A DNA stretch of 64,000 nucleotides from contig NZ_CP040518.1 in assembly GCF_005848555.1 (NCBI RefSeq), positions 2,169,001 through 2,233,000 of the forward strand. The letters run 5' to 3'. Numbering within the stretch: the stretch's first letter is position 1; every line of letters starts with the position of its first letter. This document shows, in pieces, positions 1 to 8,393 of this stretch. This DNA is from Blautia sp. SC05B48 (GTDB taxonomy: Bacteria; Bacillota; Clostridia; Lachnospirales; Lachnospiraceae). Position numbers and translations under genes: made by a program. Below the pieces are notes generated by a model that had not been told where the DNA came from, made no database searches, and was given only the letters and a program-made list of their open reading frames with translations.

Positions 1-186
1 GAGATCGCCAATCAGATTTATGAGCGTCACATTGTTCTTGCCAGGATGCTGGAGGGACTTGGGGTTCCGGCAGAGATCGCAATGGAGGATGCCTGCAAGA
101 TGGAGCACGACATCAGCCAGGAGAGCTTTGAGAAAATCAAGGCACATTATAATAACTTTATTAAGAAGGAAGAAACAGCAGACTAA
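1..186 (+). CDS. DtxR/MntR-family metal-dependent regulator, C-terminal part
   Basis: The open frame runs in from the left edge and stops at TAA 184-186, giving the last 61 residues of a protein. The segment with Glu-His pairs (IYERHIVLARML, then DACKMEHDISQESFEKIK) matches the dimerisation and metal-binding domain of DtxR/MntR-type repressors, where these Glu, Cys and His residues bind Mn(II) or Fe(II). The DNA-binding helix-turn-helix lies outside the window, so the metal cannot be assigned. A terminator follows 13 bases after the stop. The fold call is fairly firm; the specific role is inference. Confidence 0.8.
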   Translation, partial: EIANQIYERHIVLARMLEGLGVPAEIAMEDACKMEHDISQESFEKIKAHYNNFIKKEETAD

Positions 187-198
187 GAAACATGCAGA

Positions 199-246
199 CA
201 GGCAGCCGGAAGGTAAAATACCAAACCGGCTGCCTGTTTTTTATTT
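199..246 (+). terminator. Rho-independent terminator, probably shared by convergent genes
   Basis: An 11-bp perfect stem (199-209 with 226-236) is followed by a T-run to 245. It ends the regulator transcript and also lies at the 3' end of the convergent EamA gene, so it may work in both directions. Confidence 0.85.
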
Positions 247-1200
247 ATTATCTTTTTCTTTTTCCGGCAGCTGTGCCAGGATGATGGCTGCAAACATGAT
301 GACACATCCAAGGAGCTCTTTTATGGAAAGCTTCTGATCCAGGAGCACCCAGCCTGCAAGCACGGAGATGCAGGATTCAAGAGAAAGAATCAGAGAAGCA
401 ACGGTGGGATTCACATTTTTCTGGCCTACGATCTGCAGGGTGTAGGCAACACCGCAGGACATCACACCAGCATACAGGATCGGCAGCCAGGCAGTAAGAA
501 TGGAAGAAATCTGCGGATGTTCCAGAATAAGTGCCGGGATCATGGACAGGATCCCGCAGACCAGAAACTGGATACAAGAAAGCTTTACACCGTCTGCCTT
601 CGGGGAAAAATAGTCAATCACCAGAATGTGCAGGGAAAAGAGAAAAGCACATACCAGCACCAGAATATCTCCGAGGCCAATGGAAAATCCGTCTGTGATG
701 CAGAGAAGATAAAGTCCGACCAGTGCCATGACAACGGCTGCCCATATAAAGGGACTGCATTTCTTTTTCAGGAAAATTCCGATGATCGGGACGATGACAA
801 TGTAACAGGCGGTGATGAAGCCGGCTTTTCCTACTGTTGTGTACTGGATACCAAACTGCTGGAAGCTGCTGGCAGCAAAAAGAGCGGATCCGCAGGCAAT
901 GCCGCCCAGCCACAGGTCACGGCTGTTATATGGAGTGGCGGATACAGCTTTTTCTGAAAGTGTTGATGAGGATTCCGGTATTGCGGAGTCTGTGGCAGCA
1001 GAGGATTTATTTCCGGAACGGTTCAGAATAAAGAGCACCGGAACCAGGACAGCGGCGCCGATCAGGGAACGGACGCCGTTGAAGGTGAAGGGGCCAACAT
1101 ATTCCATGCCCACACTCTGGGCAACAAAGGCGATTCCCCAGATCGTTGCGGCCAGAAGCAGACAGAGAGAATTTTTCAGAGGCATTTTCTGTGAGTTCAT
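241..1200 (-). CDS. EamA/DMT-superfamily transporter
   Basis: A 319-residue, very hydrophobic protein with about ten predicted membrane segments and two internally related halves, as in the EamA (RhaT-like) drug/metabolite transporter family. Such proteins are inner-membrane exporters of amino acids or other metabolites; the substrate cannot be read from sequence. After the first two segments there is a polar Ser/Ala/Thr-rich insert of about 30 residues (roughly residues 65-95), longer than usual. The ATG at 1200 has a GAAAGGA ribosome site upstream on the minus strand. It stands alone, convergent with the DtxR-type gene. Confidence 0.85.
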   Translation of the reverse strand: MNSQKMPLKNSLCLLLAATIWGIAFVAQSVGMEYVGPFTFNGVRSLIGAAVLVPVLFILNRSGNKSSAATDSAIPESSSTLSEKAVSATPYNSRDLWLGGIACGSALFAASSFQQFGIQYTTVGKAGFITACYIVIVPIIGIFLKKKCSPFIWAAVVMALVGLYLLCITDGFSIGLGDILVLVCAFLFSLHILVIDYFSPKADGVKLSCIQFLVCGILSMIPALILEHPQISSILTAWLPILYAGVMSCGVAYTLQIVGQKNVNPTVASLILSLESCISVLAGWVLLDQKLSIKELLGCVIMFAAIILAQLPEKEKDNK

Positions 1201-1249
1201 GATAAAAAATCCTTTCGTTTATTAGGTATTATGTGATCAAAGCAGTATA

Positions 1250-1290
1250 TAACAAAAGACCCCGGGGAACTTATATAGCTTCCCGGGGCA
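1250..1290 (-). terminator. Terminator of argG
   Basis: Inverted repeat around CCCCGGGGAA (1260-1269) and TTCCCGGGG (1280-1288). Read on the minus strand, the stem is followed by TCTTTTGTT, the arrangement expected 3' of argG. Confidence 0.8.
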
Positions 1291-1324
1291 TTCTTATGAT
1301 CTGTCGGAACAATGTCCAACAAAA

Positions 1325-2557
1325 TTAGTTCTGATTCTGGTTATTCTTAACTTCTGCAAGCTTCATGGCACGAACCTTCAGCGGCAGACCGAACAGAGTG
1401 ATGAATCCGTCTGCATCATGATGATCATACATATCACCGGTTGTGAAGGAAGCGAGAGACTCATTGTAAAGGCTGTACGGAGAGGTTGTACCATTCTTGA
1501 TGATGTTTCCTTTGTAAAGCTTGAATTTAACCTCGCCGGTAACATATTTCTGAGTAGACTCAACAAATGCCTGGATAGCCTCACGGAGAGGTGTGTACCA
1601 TTTTCCTTCGTAAACAACCTGTGCAAACTGGCTGCCAAGTTTTTTCTTGGCTTCCATTGTCTCACGGTCAAGGATCAGTTCCTCAAGCTGGTCATGTGCT
1701 GCCATCAGGATCGTTCCGCCAGGAGTTTCATAAACGCCACGGGATTTCATACCAACAACACGGTTCTCAACAATATCAACGATACCGATGCCGTTCTCGC
1801 CGCCAAGCTTGTTCAGCTCTGTGATGATCTCGGAAACCTTCATTGCTTTTCCGTTGAGTGTTTTCGGAACACCCTGCTCGAATGTCATGGTGATCTCAGT
1901 TTCTTTATCCGGGGCTTTCTCAGGTGTTACGCTTAATACAAGCATGTCATCATAGTTCGGAGCCTGTGATGGATCCTCAAGTTCGAGTCCCTCATGGCTG
2001 ATGTGCCAGAGGTTTCTGTCACGGCTGTAGCTGTGGCTTGCATCAAATGGAAGAGTGATGCCATGAGCCTTACAGAACTCAATCTCATCTTCACGGGACT
2101 GCATGGTCCACAGATCTGTCATACGCCATGGAGCAATGATCTTGATGTCCGGAGCAAGAGCCTTGATGCCAAGCTCGAAACGGATCTGGTCATTTCCTTT
2201 ACCGGTAGCACCGTGGCAGATAGCAACGGCACCCTCTTTACGTGCGATCTCAACCAGTTTCTTGGCAATGACCGGACGAGCCATGGAAGTTCCGAGAAGA
2301 TAGGAATGCTCGTATACAGCACCAGCCTCTACACATGGCATGATGAAGTCATCGCAGAATTCATCAACGATATCCTCGATATATAATTTGGAAGCACCGG
2401 ACATTTTTGCTCTTTCCTCAAGACCGTCCAGCTCGTTTCCCTGTCCGCAGTTTACACAGCAGCAGACAACGTCGTAATCAAAGGTTTCTTTCAGCCACGG
2501 GATCAGGGCTGTGGTATCAAGACCACCGGAATACGCTAAAACAACTTTTTCTTTCAT
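1325..2557 (-). CDS. argG: Argininosuccinate synthase
   Basis: Joins citrulline and aspartate with ATP to form argininosuccinate, the penultimate step of arginine synthesis, in the cytoplasm. The 410-residue protein opens with the PP-loop ATP-binding signature AYSGGLDTT near residue 8 and carries the typical CHGATGKGNDQIRFE motif near residue 115; length is normal for the family. The open frame extends 16 codons further upstream, but the ATG at 2557 follows an AGGAGG site with 9-base spacing and gives the usual N-terminus, so I chose it. It is divergent from argC-J-B-D. argH is not in the window. An ARG box in front implies ArgR control. Confidence 0.96.
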   Translation of the reverse strand: MKEKVVLAYSGGLDTTALIPWLKETFDYDVVCCCVNCGQGNELDGLEERAKMSGASKLYIEDIVDEFCDDFIMPCVEAGAVYEHSYLLGTSMARPVIAKKLVEIARKEGAVAICHGATGKGNDQIRFELGIKALAPDIKIIAPWRMTDLWTMQSREDEIEFCKAHGITLPFDASHSYSRDRNLWHISHEGLELEDPSQAPNYDDMLVLSVTPEKAPDKETEITMTFEQGVPKTLNGKAMKVSEIITELNKLGGENGIGIVDIVENRVVGMKSRGVYETPGGTILMAAHDQLEELILDRETMEAKKKLGSQFAQVVYEGKWYTPLREAIQAFVESTQKYVTGEVKFKLYKGNIIKNGTTSPYSLYNESLASFTTGDMYDHHDADGFITLFGLPLKVRAMKLAEVKNNQNQN

Positions 2558-2643
2558 AATATATGTCCTCCTGGGATTTTTTTGATTTTGTATCGCTCCG
2601 GACATTTCCGGGACGGTGAATTTTTTTACGTTATCTGGAAAAA

Positions 2644-2649
2644 ATTATA
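2644..2649 (-). promoter_or_regulatory. Putative -10 element of argG
   Basis: TATAAT on the minus strand, about 87 bases before the argG start. No good -35 hexamer is visible at 17-18 bases; that zone is occupied by the ARG box, which fits repression by promoter occlusion. Inference from position. Confidence 0.5.
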
Positions 2650-2669
2650 CCGTTTTACAACTTTACCAG

Positions 2670-2687
2670 AGTGAATAAATATTCATG
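2670..2687. promoter_or_regulatory. ARG box (ArgR/AhrC operator)
   Basis: TGAAT-AAAT-ATTCA at 2672-2685 is an exact match to the classical ARG-box form TGAAT-N4-ATTCA. It sits upstream of the argG -10 element and in the argG/argC divergent region, where an arginine repressor hexamer would be expected to bind. Confidence 0.8.
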
Positions 2688-2788
2688 TACAACAAAACAA
2701 AATTTTCGGCTGTCCTGTCGACATGGCTTAATATACACCAGATTTTATAAATATGCAAGAGATAATTTGAAAAATATGAAAAAAATTT

Positions 2789-2802
2789 TGCATAAAAATG
2801 CA
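2789..2802. promoter_or_regulatory. Second, degenerate ARG-like palindrome
   Basis: TGCATAAAAATGCA keeps the ARG-box spacing and symmetry with one substitution per half site (TGCAT for TGAAT). A related palindrome, TGCATAATATGCA, lies at 2878-2890 across the argC -35 element. Paired boxes are usual for ArgR, so these may be auxiliary operators; weaker than the box at 2672. Confidence 0.5.
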
Positions 2803-2876
2803 TCTGGAAGTAGGCGTTATTATAAGAAAATACAGGAAAAACAGAAAAGGCCGTGAAAAATCAAAAAAAATGACTA

Positions 2877-2905
2877 TTGCATAATATGCAGATAAGATGT
2901 ATAAT
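2877..2905 (+). promoter_or_regulatory. Promoter of the argCJBD operon
   Basis: TTGCAT, 17-base spacer, TATAAT (2900-2905), giving a start near 2912 and a leader of about 170 bases before argC. The -35 is inside the TGCATAATATGCA palindrome, which would let a repressor block it. The rest of the 2558-3085 gap is AT-rich with nothing else I recognise. Confidence 0.75.
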
Positions 2906-3085
2906 CTATCCATTGACAAGGCGGACATATGAACTGGCAGTACGGACAGGTTTAAGATGTCTGTCTGACCTTTGCAGAAGATTCAGATATCAGAATACAT
3001 AAAAAAGAGGCATAAATAAGAATAGCAAACGCTTCTGCAGGGGGGATTAAGCCGTAGGAAAAACGGCAGAGGAGGAATGTGAAAG

Positions 3086-4126
3086 ATGATTAAAGCAGGA
3101 ATTATCGGTGCGACAGGATACGCAGGAAATGAGATTGTAAGACTTCTTCTTGGACACAGAGACGTTGAGATTAAATGGTTCGGCTCCCGAAGCTACATAG
3201 ATCAGCAGTATGCAGATATTTATCAGAATTTTTTCAGGCTGGTGGATGCCAAATGTATGGATGACAACATGGCTGCACTTGCAGATGAGGTAGATGTGAT
3301 CTTTACAGCAACACCACAGGGCCTTTGTGCATCCCTTATCAATGAAGAAATCCTTTCCAAATGTAAGGTGATCGACTTAAGCGCAGATTTCCGTATTAAA
3401 GATGTGAAAAAATATGAGAAGTGGTACGGGATCGAGCATAAGGCTCCGCAGTTTATCGAGGAAGCTGTTTATGGTCTCTGCGAGATCAACCGTGAGGATA
3501 TTAAGAATGCAAGGCTGATCGCCAACCCGGGATGCTATCCGACATGCTCCACACTGTCTATTTATCCGTTGTTAAAGGAAGGCCTCATTGATCCGAACAC
3601 CATTATCATTGATGCCAAGTCCGGAACCTCCGGAGCAGGAAGAGGAGCCAAGGTTCCGAATCTCTACTGTGAGGTAAACGAGAGCATCAAAGCTTACGGT
3701 GTTGCCACACACAGGCATACACCGGAGATTGAGGATCAGCTTGGATATGCATGCGGACAGGAAGTGATGATCAACTTTACCCCACATCTTGTTCCGATGA
3801 ACCGTGGAATCCTGGTAACAGCATATGCCTCCCTGACCAGGGATGTTACCTACGAGGAAGTAAAAGCAGCCTATGACAAATATTATAAGGACGAGTTTTT
3901 TGTACGTGTCCTGAATAAGGATGTATGCCCGCAGACAAGAAATGTAGAAGGCAGCAATTTTGTGGACGTGAACTTCAAGATCGATCCGAGAACAAAGAGA
4001 GTCATCATGATGGGCGCTATCGACAATCTGGTAAAGGGTGCAGCAGGACAGGCTGTTCAGAACATGAACCTGATGTTTGGATTTGACGAGAACGAAGGAC
4101 TGAAACAGATTCCGATGTGCCCGTAA
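3086..4126 (+). CDS. argC: N-acetyl-gamma-glutamyl-phosphate reductase
   Basis: Reduces N-acetylglutamyl 5-phosphate to the semialdehyde with NADPH, the third step of ornithine synthesis. The 346-residue protein has the N-terminal Rossmann motif GATGYAGNE (residues 9-17) and the catalytic cysteine in ANPGCYPT near residue 150, both as in the family; length is typical. The ATG follows GGAGG. It is first in the argC-argJ-argB-argD order and is separated from argJ by 120 bases with no terminator. Confidence 0.96.
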   Translation: MIKAGIIGATGYAGNEIVRLLLGHRDVEIKWFGSRSYIDQQYADIYQNFFRLVDAKCMDDNMAALADEVDVIFTATPQGLCASLINEEILSKCKVIDLSADFRIKDVKKYEKWYGIEHKAPQFIEEAVYGLCEINREDIKNARLIANPGCYPTCSTLSIYPLLKEGLIDPNTIIIDAKSGTSGAGRGAKVPNLYCEVNESIKAYGVATHRHTPEIEDQLGYACGQEVMINFTPHLVPMNRGILVTAYASLTRDVTYEEVKAAYDKYYKDEFFVRVLNKDVCPQTRNVEGSNFVDVNFKIDPRTKRVIMMGAIDNLVKGAAGQAVQNMNLMFGFDENEGLKQIPMCP

Positions 4127-4246
4127 AACAGGTGGATCACAAATAAAATATGGTGGATGCCGAAGGATTTTGACTGAATAGACTGAGATATTCGATCTGG
4201 TACAGCGGACAGGATCCGGCATAACCGTTGAGAGGAGATATATAAT

Positions 4247-5470
4247 ATGAAGATCATCGACGGCGGCGTTACAGCCGCAAAAGGTTTTAAGGCAGCGTCA
4301 ACTGCAGCAGAGATCAAATATAAAGGCCGTACTGATATGGCTATGGTATTCAGTGAGGTTCCCTGTGTGGCTGCAGGAACCTTCACAACCAATGTGGTAA
4401 AAGCAGCTCCGGTAAGATGGGATCAGGACATTGTATATAATCATCAGGGCGCAAGAGCCGTGATCTGCAACAGCGGAATCGCCAATGCATGTACCGGTGA
4501 GGAAGGATTTGGCTATTGCAGGGAAACAGCCAAGGCAGCATCCGAAAGCCTTGGGATCCCGGAGGATAGTGTTCTGGTAGCATCCACAGGTGTTATCGGA
4601 ATGCAGCTTCCTATTGACCGTATCGCAAACGGAGTAAAAGCCATGGCACCGAAGCTTGAGGGAAGCCGCGAGGCAGGCCTTGAGGCAGCAAAAGCTATCA
4701 TGACAACAGATACCGAGAAGAAAGAGGCAGCGGTAGAGATCGAGATCGGTGGAAAAACCGTAACGGTAGGCGGTATGTGCAAGGGCTCCGGAATGATCCA
4801 CCCCAACATGTGCACGATGCTTGGATTTATCACCAGTGATGTGGATATCACCAAGGAGCTTCTTCAGGAAGCACTCAGTGAAGATATCAAGGACACCTAC
4901 AACATGGTATCCGTTGACGGAGATACCTCCACAAACGATACCGTTCTCCTCCTTGCAAACGGACAGGCCGGCAATCCGAAGATCACAGAGAAAAACGCAG
5001 ATTATGAAGAATTCAAAAAGGCTCTTAACTACGTAAACACAACCCTTGCCAAAAAGATCGCAGGTGACGGAGAAGGTGCAACTGCACTCTTCGAGGTCAA
5101 GGTCATCGGTGCAGCCACCAAGGCAGAAGCCGTAACCTTAAGTAAATCCGTGGTAACCTCTTCATTAACAAAGGCAGCCATTTACGGTCACGATGCAAAC
5201 TGGGGAAGAATCCTCTGCGCCCTCGGCTACTCCGGCGTTCAGTTCGATCCGGAAAAGGTAGATCTTTACTTTGAGAGCAAAGCAGGAAAGATCAAGATCA
5301 TTGAAAATGGAGTTTCTACAGGCTACAGCGAAGAGGAAGCTACTAAGATCCTCTCCGAAGAGGCAGTGACAGCCATCGCGGATATGAAGATGGGAGATGC
5401 ATCCGCAACTGCATGGGGATGCGACCTCACCTATGATTACATAAAGATCAATGCGGATTATCGTTCTTGA
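4247..5470 (+). CDS. argJ: Glutamate N-acetyltransferase / ornithine acetyltransferase
   Basis: Transfers acetyl from N-acetylornithine to glutamate, closing the acetyl cycle; many ArgJ proteins also use acetyl-CoA. The 407-residue protein contains the self-cleavage site KGSGMIHPNMCTMLGF near residues 178-193, where the bond before the conserved Thr-Met-Leu threonine is cut to give alpha and beta chains with that Thr as nucleophile. Its presence removes the need for argA/argE nearby. RBS GAGAGGAG precedes the ATG. Downstream is a 548-base island before argB. Confidence 0.95.
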   Translation: MKIIDGGVTAAKGFKAASTAAEIKYKGRTDMAMVFSEVPCVAAGTFTTNVVKAAPVRWDQDIVYNHQGARAVICNSGIANACTGEEGFGYCRETAKAASESLGIPEDSVLVASTGVIGMQLPIDRIANGVKAMAPKLEGSREAGLEAAKAIMTTDTEKKEAAVEIEIGGKTVTVGGMCKGSGMIHPNMCTMLGFITSDVDITKELLQEALSEDIKDTYNMVSVDGDTSTNDTVLLLANGQAGNPKITEKNADYEEFKKALNYVNTTLAKKIAGDGEGATALFEVKVIGAATKAEAVTLSKSVVTSSLTKAAIYGHDANWGRILCALGYSGVQFDPEKVDLYFESKAGKIKIIENGVSTGYSEEEATKILSEEAVTAIADMKMGDASATAWGCDLTYDYIKINADYRS

Positions 5471-5499
5471 TGTAAGAACTCTGTAGAATGGTTTTTATG

Positions 5500-5940
5500 G
5501 GTGGATTTTGGTTGTAGTTTTGTTTCAGTTTGTAAGCTGAGAAAACCCTTAGGGGGAGCGAGCTCAAAGTTGCGAAGCCCGCACGCTCCCCCTAAGAACC
5601 CCCTCCGTTGGGCACGCTTGGCTGTGGTGTGTTGAACTTCAGTCGACGAAGACTGGGTGACGAGCGTGAGAAACCTCAGGGCGGGAACTCGGAAGTTATG
5701 TCGTATTAAACGTCAGTCGACGAAGACTGCCTGACGGGCTGTTCGCCTTCGGCGAAAGCGCGTCGGAAGCGGCTGCTTGCAGCAGCCTGTCCGCAGCAGG
5801 CGCTTTGCCCGCAACGCGGGCAACAGCCCGTTTCCCGTGGCCGGAGGGGAGGAGCGCGAGGAGGGGAAACGGCCTTCGGAACTCCGAGTGCTTCCCCTCC
5901 TCGCAAATCCCACAGCTGTCAGCTGAGACAAAATTATAAT
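5500..5940. repeat. GC-rich hairpin-dense intergenic island of unknown nature
   Basis: Between argJ and argB. It contains a perfect 13-bp inverted repeat (CTTAGGGGGAGCG 5548-5560 with CGCTCCCCCTAAG 5584-5596), a direct repeat of CAGTCGACGAAGACTG near 5640 and 5712, and stacked short palindromes between 5735 and 5880 (for example GCCCGCAACGCGGGC and CCGTTTCCC/GGGAAACGG). Base composition is clearly richer in GC than the flanks. No convincing protein is encoded: the open frames here lack ribosome sites and homologous motifs. It could be a degenerate mobile or REP-like element, or a structured RNA within the arg transcript. Confidence 0.5.
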
Positions 5941-6018
5941 AAAAAACAAATCCGTCCAACACACAACAACAAAACCTTTTTCACCCCATATCATTTTTCA
6001 AAAAAAGGAGACACCCAC

Positions 6019-6915
6019 ATGGTAAATCAGAAATATCTTGACAAAGCAGAGGTTCTCATAGAAGCTCTGCCATATATCCAGCGGTTCAACCGCAAGATCG
6101 TAGTCATCAAATACGGCGGAAGCGCCATGCTTGATGAAGAATTAAAGCGTAACGTCATCAAGGACGCAGTCCTTCTGAAATTAGTCGGTTTCAAACCGAT
6201 CATTGTTCACGGCGGCGGCAAGGAAATCAGCCGCTGGGTCGGCAAAGTCGGCATGGAGCCGCATTTTGTAAACGGTCTCCGTGTAACGGATAAAGATACT
6301 ATGGAGATCGCAGAGATGGTTCTTGCAAAAGTAAACAAGGAGCTTGTTACTCTGGTAGAATCTCTCGGCGTACAGGCTGTAGGTGTCAGCGGCAAGGACG
6401 GCGGTCTTCTCCAGTGCAAAAAAAAGCTTTCCAAAGGCGAAGACATCGGCTACGTAGGTGAGGTTACAAAGGTTAATCCGAAGATCCTCCAGGACCTTCT
6501 GGAAAGAGATTTCCTTCCGATCGTATTCCCGATCGGCTTTGACGAAAATTTTGATTCCTACAATATCAATGCGGATGATGCAGCCTGCGCCATTGCAGAG
6601 GCAGTTGAGGCAGAGAAGCTGGCCTTCCTGTCTGACATTGAGGGTGTTTACAGGGATGCAGATGATCCCTCCACTCTGATCTCCGAGCTTCGTGTAGATG
6701 AGGCTGAGAACCTGATCTCAGATGGTACTGTGGGCGGCGGTATGATCCCGAAGCTGAAAAACTGTATTGACGCTATCGAGCATGGTGTAAACAGAGTCCA
6801 TATCCTGGATGGAAGGATCCCGCACAGCTTACTGCTTGAGATATTTACAAACAAAGGTATTGGTACTGCAATTTTAAAAGATGATGGGGAGAAATATTAC
6901 AATGAGCATGAATGA
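6019..6915 (+). CDS. argB: Acetylglutamate kinase
   Basis: Phosphorylates N-acetylglutamate, the usual feedback-controlled step of the pathway. The 298-residue protein has the amino-acid-kinase motifs VIKYGGSAM near residue 29, VHGGGKEIS near residue 62 and the C-terminal GGGMIPKL segment near residue 240. The N-terminal extension (about 25 residues before the first strand) is of the kind found in hexameric, arginine-inhibited enzymes, so feedback inhibition is plausible but inferred. RBS AAAGGAG. Its last codons overlap the start of argD. Confidence 0.96.
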   Translation: MVNQKYLDKAEVLIEALPYIQRFNRKIVVIKYGGSAMLDEELKRNVIKDAVLLKLVGFKPIIVHGGGKEISRWVGKVGMEPHFVNGLRVTDKDTMEIAEMVLAKVNKELVTLVESLGVQAVGVSGKDGGLLQCKKKLSKGEDIGYVGEVTKVNPKILQDLLERDFLPIVFPIGFDENFDSYNINADDAACAIAEAVEAEKLAFLSDIEGVYRDADDPSTLISELRVDEAENLISDGTVGGGMIPKLKNCIDAIEHGVNRVHILDGRIPHSLLLEIFTNKGIGTAILKDDGEKYYNEHE

Positions 6916-8092
6916 ACAGATGGAAGAATCTGAAGCCAGTATTCTTCATACATATAACCGTTTTCCGGTAGTTTTTGAAAAAGGCGAGGGCTGTTACCTC
7001 TATGATTCCGAAGGAAAGGAATATCTGGATTTTGCGGCAGGTATCGCTGTAAATGCCCTGGGATATCATTATCCGGGCTATGACGAAGCATTGAAATCCC
7101 AGATCGACAAGCTGATGCATATTTCCAACCTGTACTACAATGAGCCGATCATTGATGCAGGAGCCAGACTTGTACAGGCAAGCCATATGGAAAAAGCTTT
7201 CTTTACAAACAGTGGTACAGAGGCCATTGAGGGTGCTCTGAAGGCTGCTAAGAAATATGCCTACGAAAGAGATGGCCATGCAGACCATGAGATCATTGCC
7301 ATGAACCATTCCTTCCACGGCCGCAGCATCGGCGCTCTTTCCGTGACTGGCAATGCACATTACAGAGAACCCTTTGAGCCGCTGATGGGTGGGGTGAAAT
7401 TTGCAGATTTCAATGATCTTGAGAGTGTAAAGGCTCAGATCACAGATAAGACCTGTGCCATCATCACCGAGACCGTACAGGGAGAAGGCGGTATTTATCC
7501 GGCTACAAAAGAGTTCCTGGAAGGCTTACGTAAGCTTTGTGATGAGCAGGATATCATCCTGATCCTGGACGAGATCCAGTGCGGTATGGGACGTACCGGA
7601 CATTATTTTGCATGGCAGGCATATGGAGTACAGCCGGATATCATGACCTGTGCCAAAGCACTTGGCTGTGGTGTTCCGGTAGGGGCTTTTGTGCTGAACA
7701 AAAAAGCAGCTGCAGCTTCCCTGAAGCCAGGCGACCACGGAACCACTTACGGCGGAAATCCCTTCGTATGTGCAGCAGTCAGCAAGGTATTTGACATTTT
7801 TGAAAAAGATCAGATCCTTTCCCATGTGCAGGGACTTACTCCGTATTTTGAGGAGAAGCTGGACGAACTGGTTGCAAAGCATGACTGTGCAGAAACAAGA
7901 AGAGGCAAAGGCTTCATGCAGGGTATCGTGATCAAGGGACGTCCGGTAGGAGACGTGGTGAAAAAAGCTCTTGCAAAAGGCCTTCTAGTGATCTCAGCAG
8001 GAAGTGATGTTCTCCGCCTTGTTCCTCCTCTTGTGATCACAAAAGAGGATATCGACAAGATGGCAGAGATCCTTGACGAGTGTATGGAATAA
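6902..8092 (+). CDS. argD: Acetylornithine aminotransferase
   Basis: PLP enzyme that turns N-acetylglutamate semialdehyde into N-acetylornithine. The 396-residue protein has the class-III aminotransferase layout: FFTNSGTEA phosphate-binding motif near residue 100, [12 protein letters not shown] near 220 and the PLP lysine in TCAKALGCG near 249. I chose the ATG at 6902, which has GGGGAGA nine bases upstream and overlaps the argB stop by 14 bases; an in-frame ATG at 6881 lacks a ribosome site. Last gene of the operon, followed by a terminator. Confidence 0.95.
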   Translation: MSMNEQMEESEASILHTYNRFPVVFEKGEGCYLYDSEGKEYLDFAAGIAVNALGYHYPGYDEALKSQIDKLMHISNLYYNEPIIDAGARLVQASHMEKAFFTNSGTEAIEGALKAAKKYAYERDGHADHEIIAMNHSFHGRSIGALSVTGNAHYREPFEPLMGGVKFADFNDLESVKAQITDKTCAIITETVQGEGGIYPATKEFLEGLRKLCDEQDIILILDEIQCGMGRTGHYFAWQAYGVQPDIMTCAKALGCGVPVGAFVLNKKAAAASLKPGDHGTTYGGNPFVCAAVSKVFDIFEKDQILSHVQGLTPYFEEKLDELVAKHDCAETRRGKGFMQGIVIKGRPVGDVVKKALAKGLLVISAGSDVLRLVPPLVITKEDIDKMAEILDECME

Positions 8093-8110
8093 TAAAAAAA
8101 TAACAGATAC

Positions 8111-8170
8111 AAAAGCAGCAGTATTTTCCGGAAAGGGCAGTGTACCGATGGAGAATACGGCTGCTTTTTT
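8111..8170 (+). terminator. Terminator of the arg operon
   Basis: Imperfect stem AAAAGCAGCAGTATT/GAATACGGCTGCTTTTTT (8111-8125 with 8153-8170) ends in a T-run, 19 bases after argD. Confidence 0.8.
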
Positions 8171-8327
8171 GTCAGAGAGACAATATATATAAATTATATA
8201 ACAGATATAGAAAACAATATCCGAAAATCTGGTCGTGTGTTTGAAAACAAACAAAAACTGCTATGACACACCGACAAAATGCACAAAAAAGCGAGAGGGC
8301 TCGAGTATAAATTGCACATCTACACAG

Positions 8328-8355
8328 TTGATTTTAGGACGCCATATGTTATAAT
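8328..8355 (+). promoter_or_regulatory. Promoter of the antiporter operon
   Basis: TTGATT, 16-base spacer, TATAAT (8350-8355), 39 bases before the chosen start codon. The rest of the 8171-8327 gap is AT-rich without other visible signals. Confidence 0.7.
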
Positions 8356-8393
8356 TTCACTGGTAAAAAAATTTTATGTGAGGGGTGAAAATT

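Noticed and set aside
5696..5994. Three overlapping minus-strand open frames in the GC-rich island
   Set aside because: Composition is driven by palindromes, no ribosome site, and Arg/Ala/Pro-rich translation without recognisable motifs.
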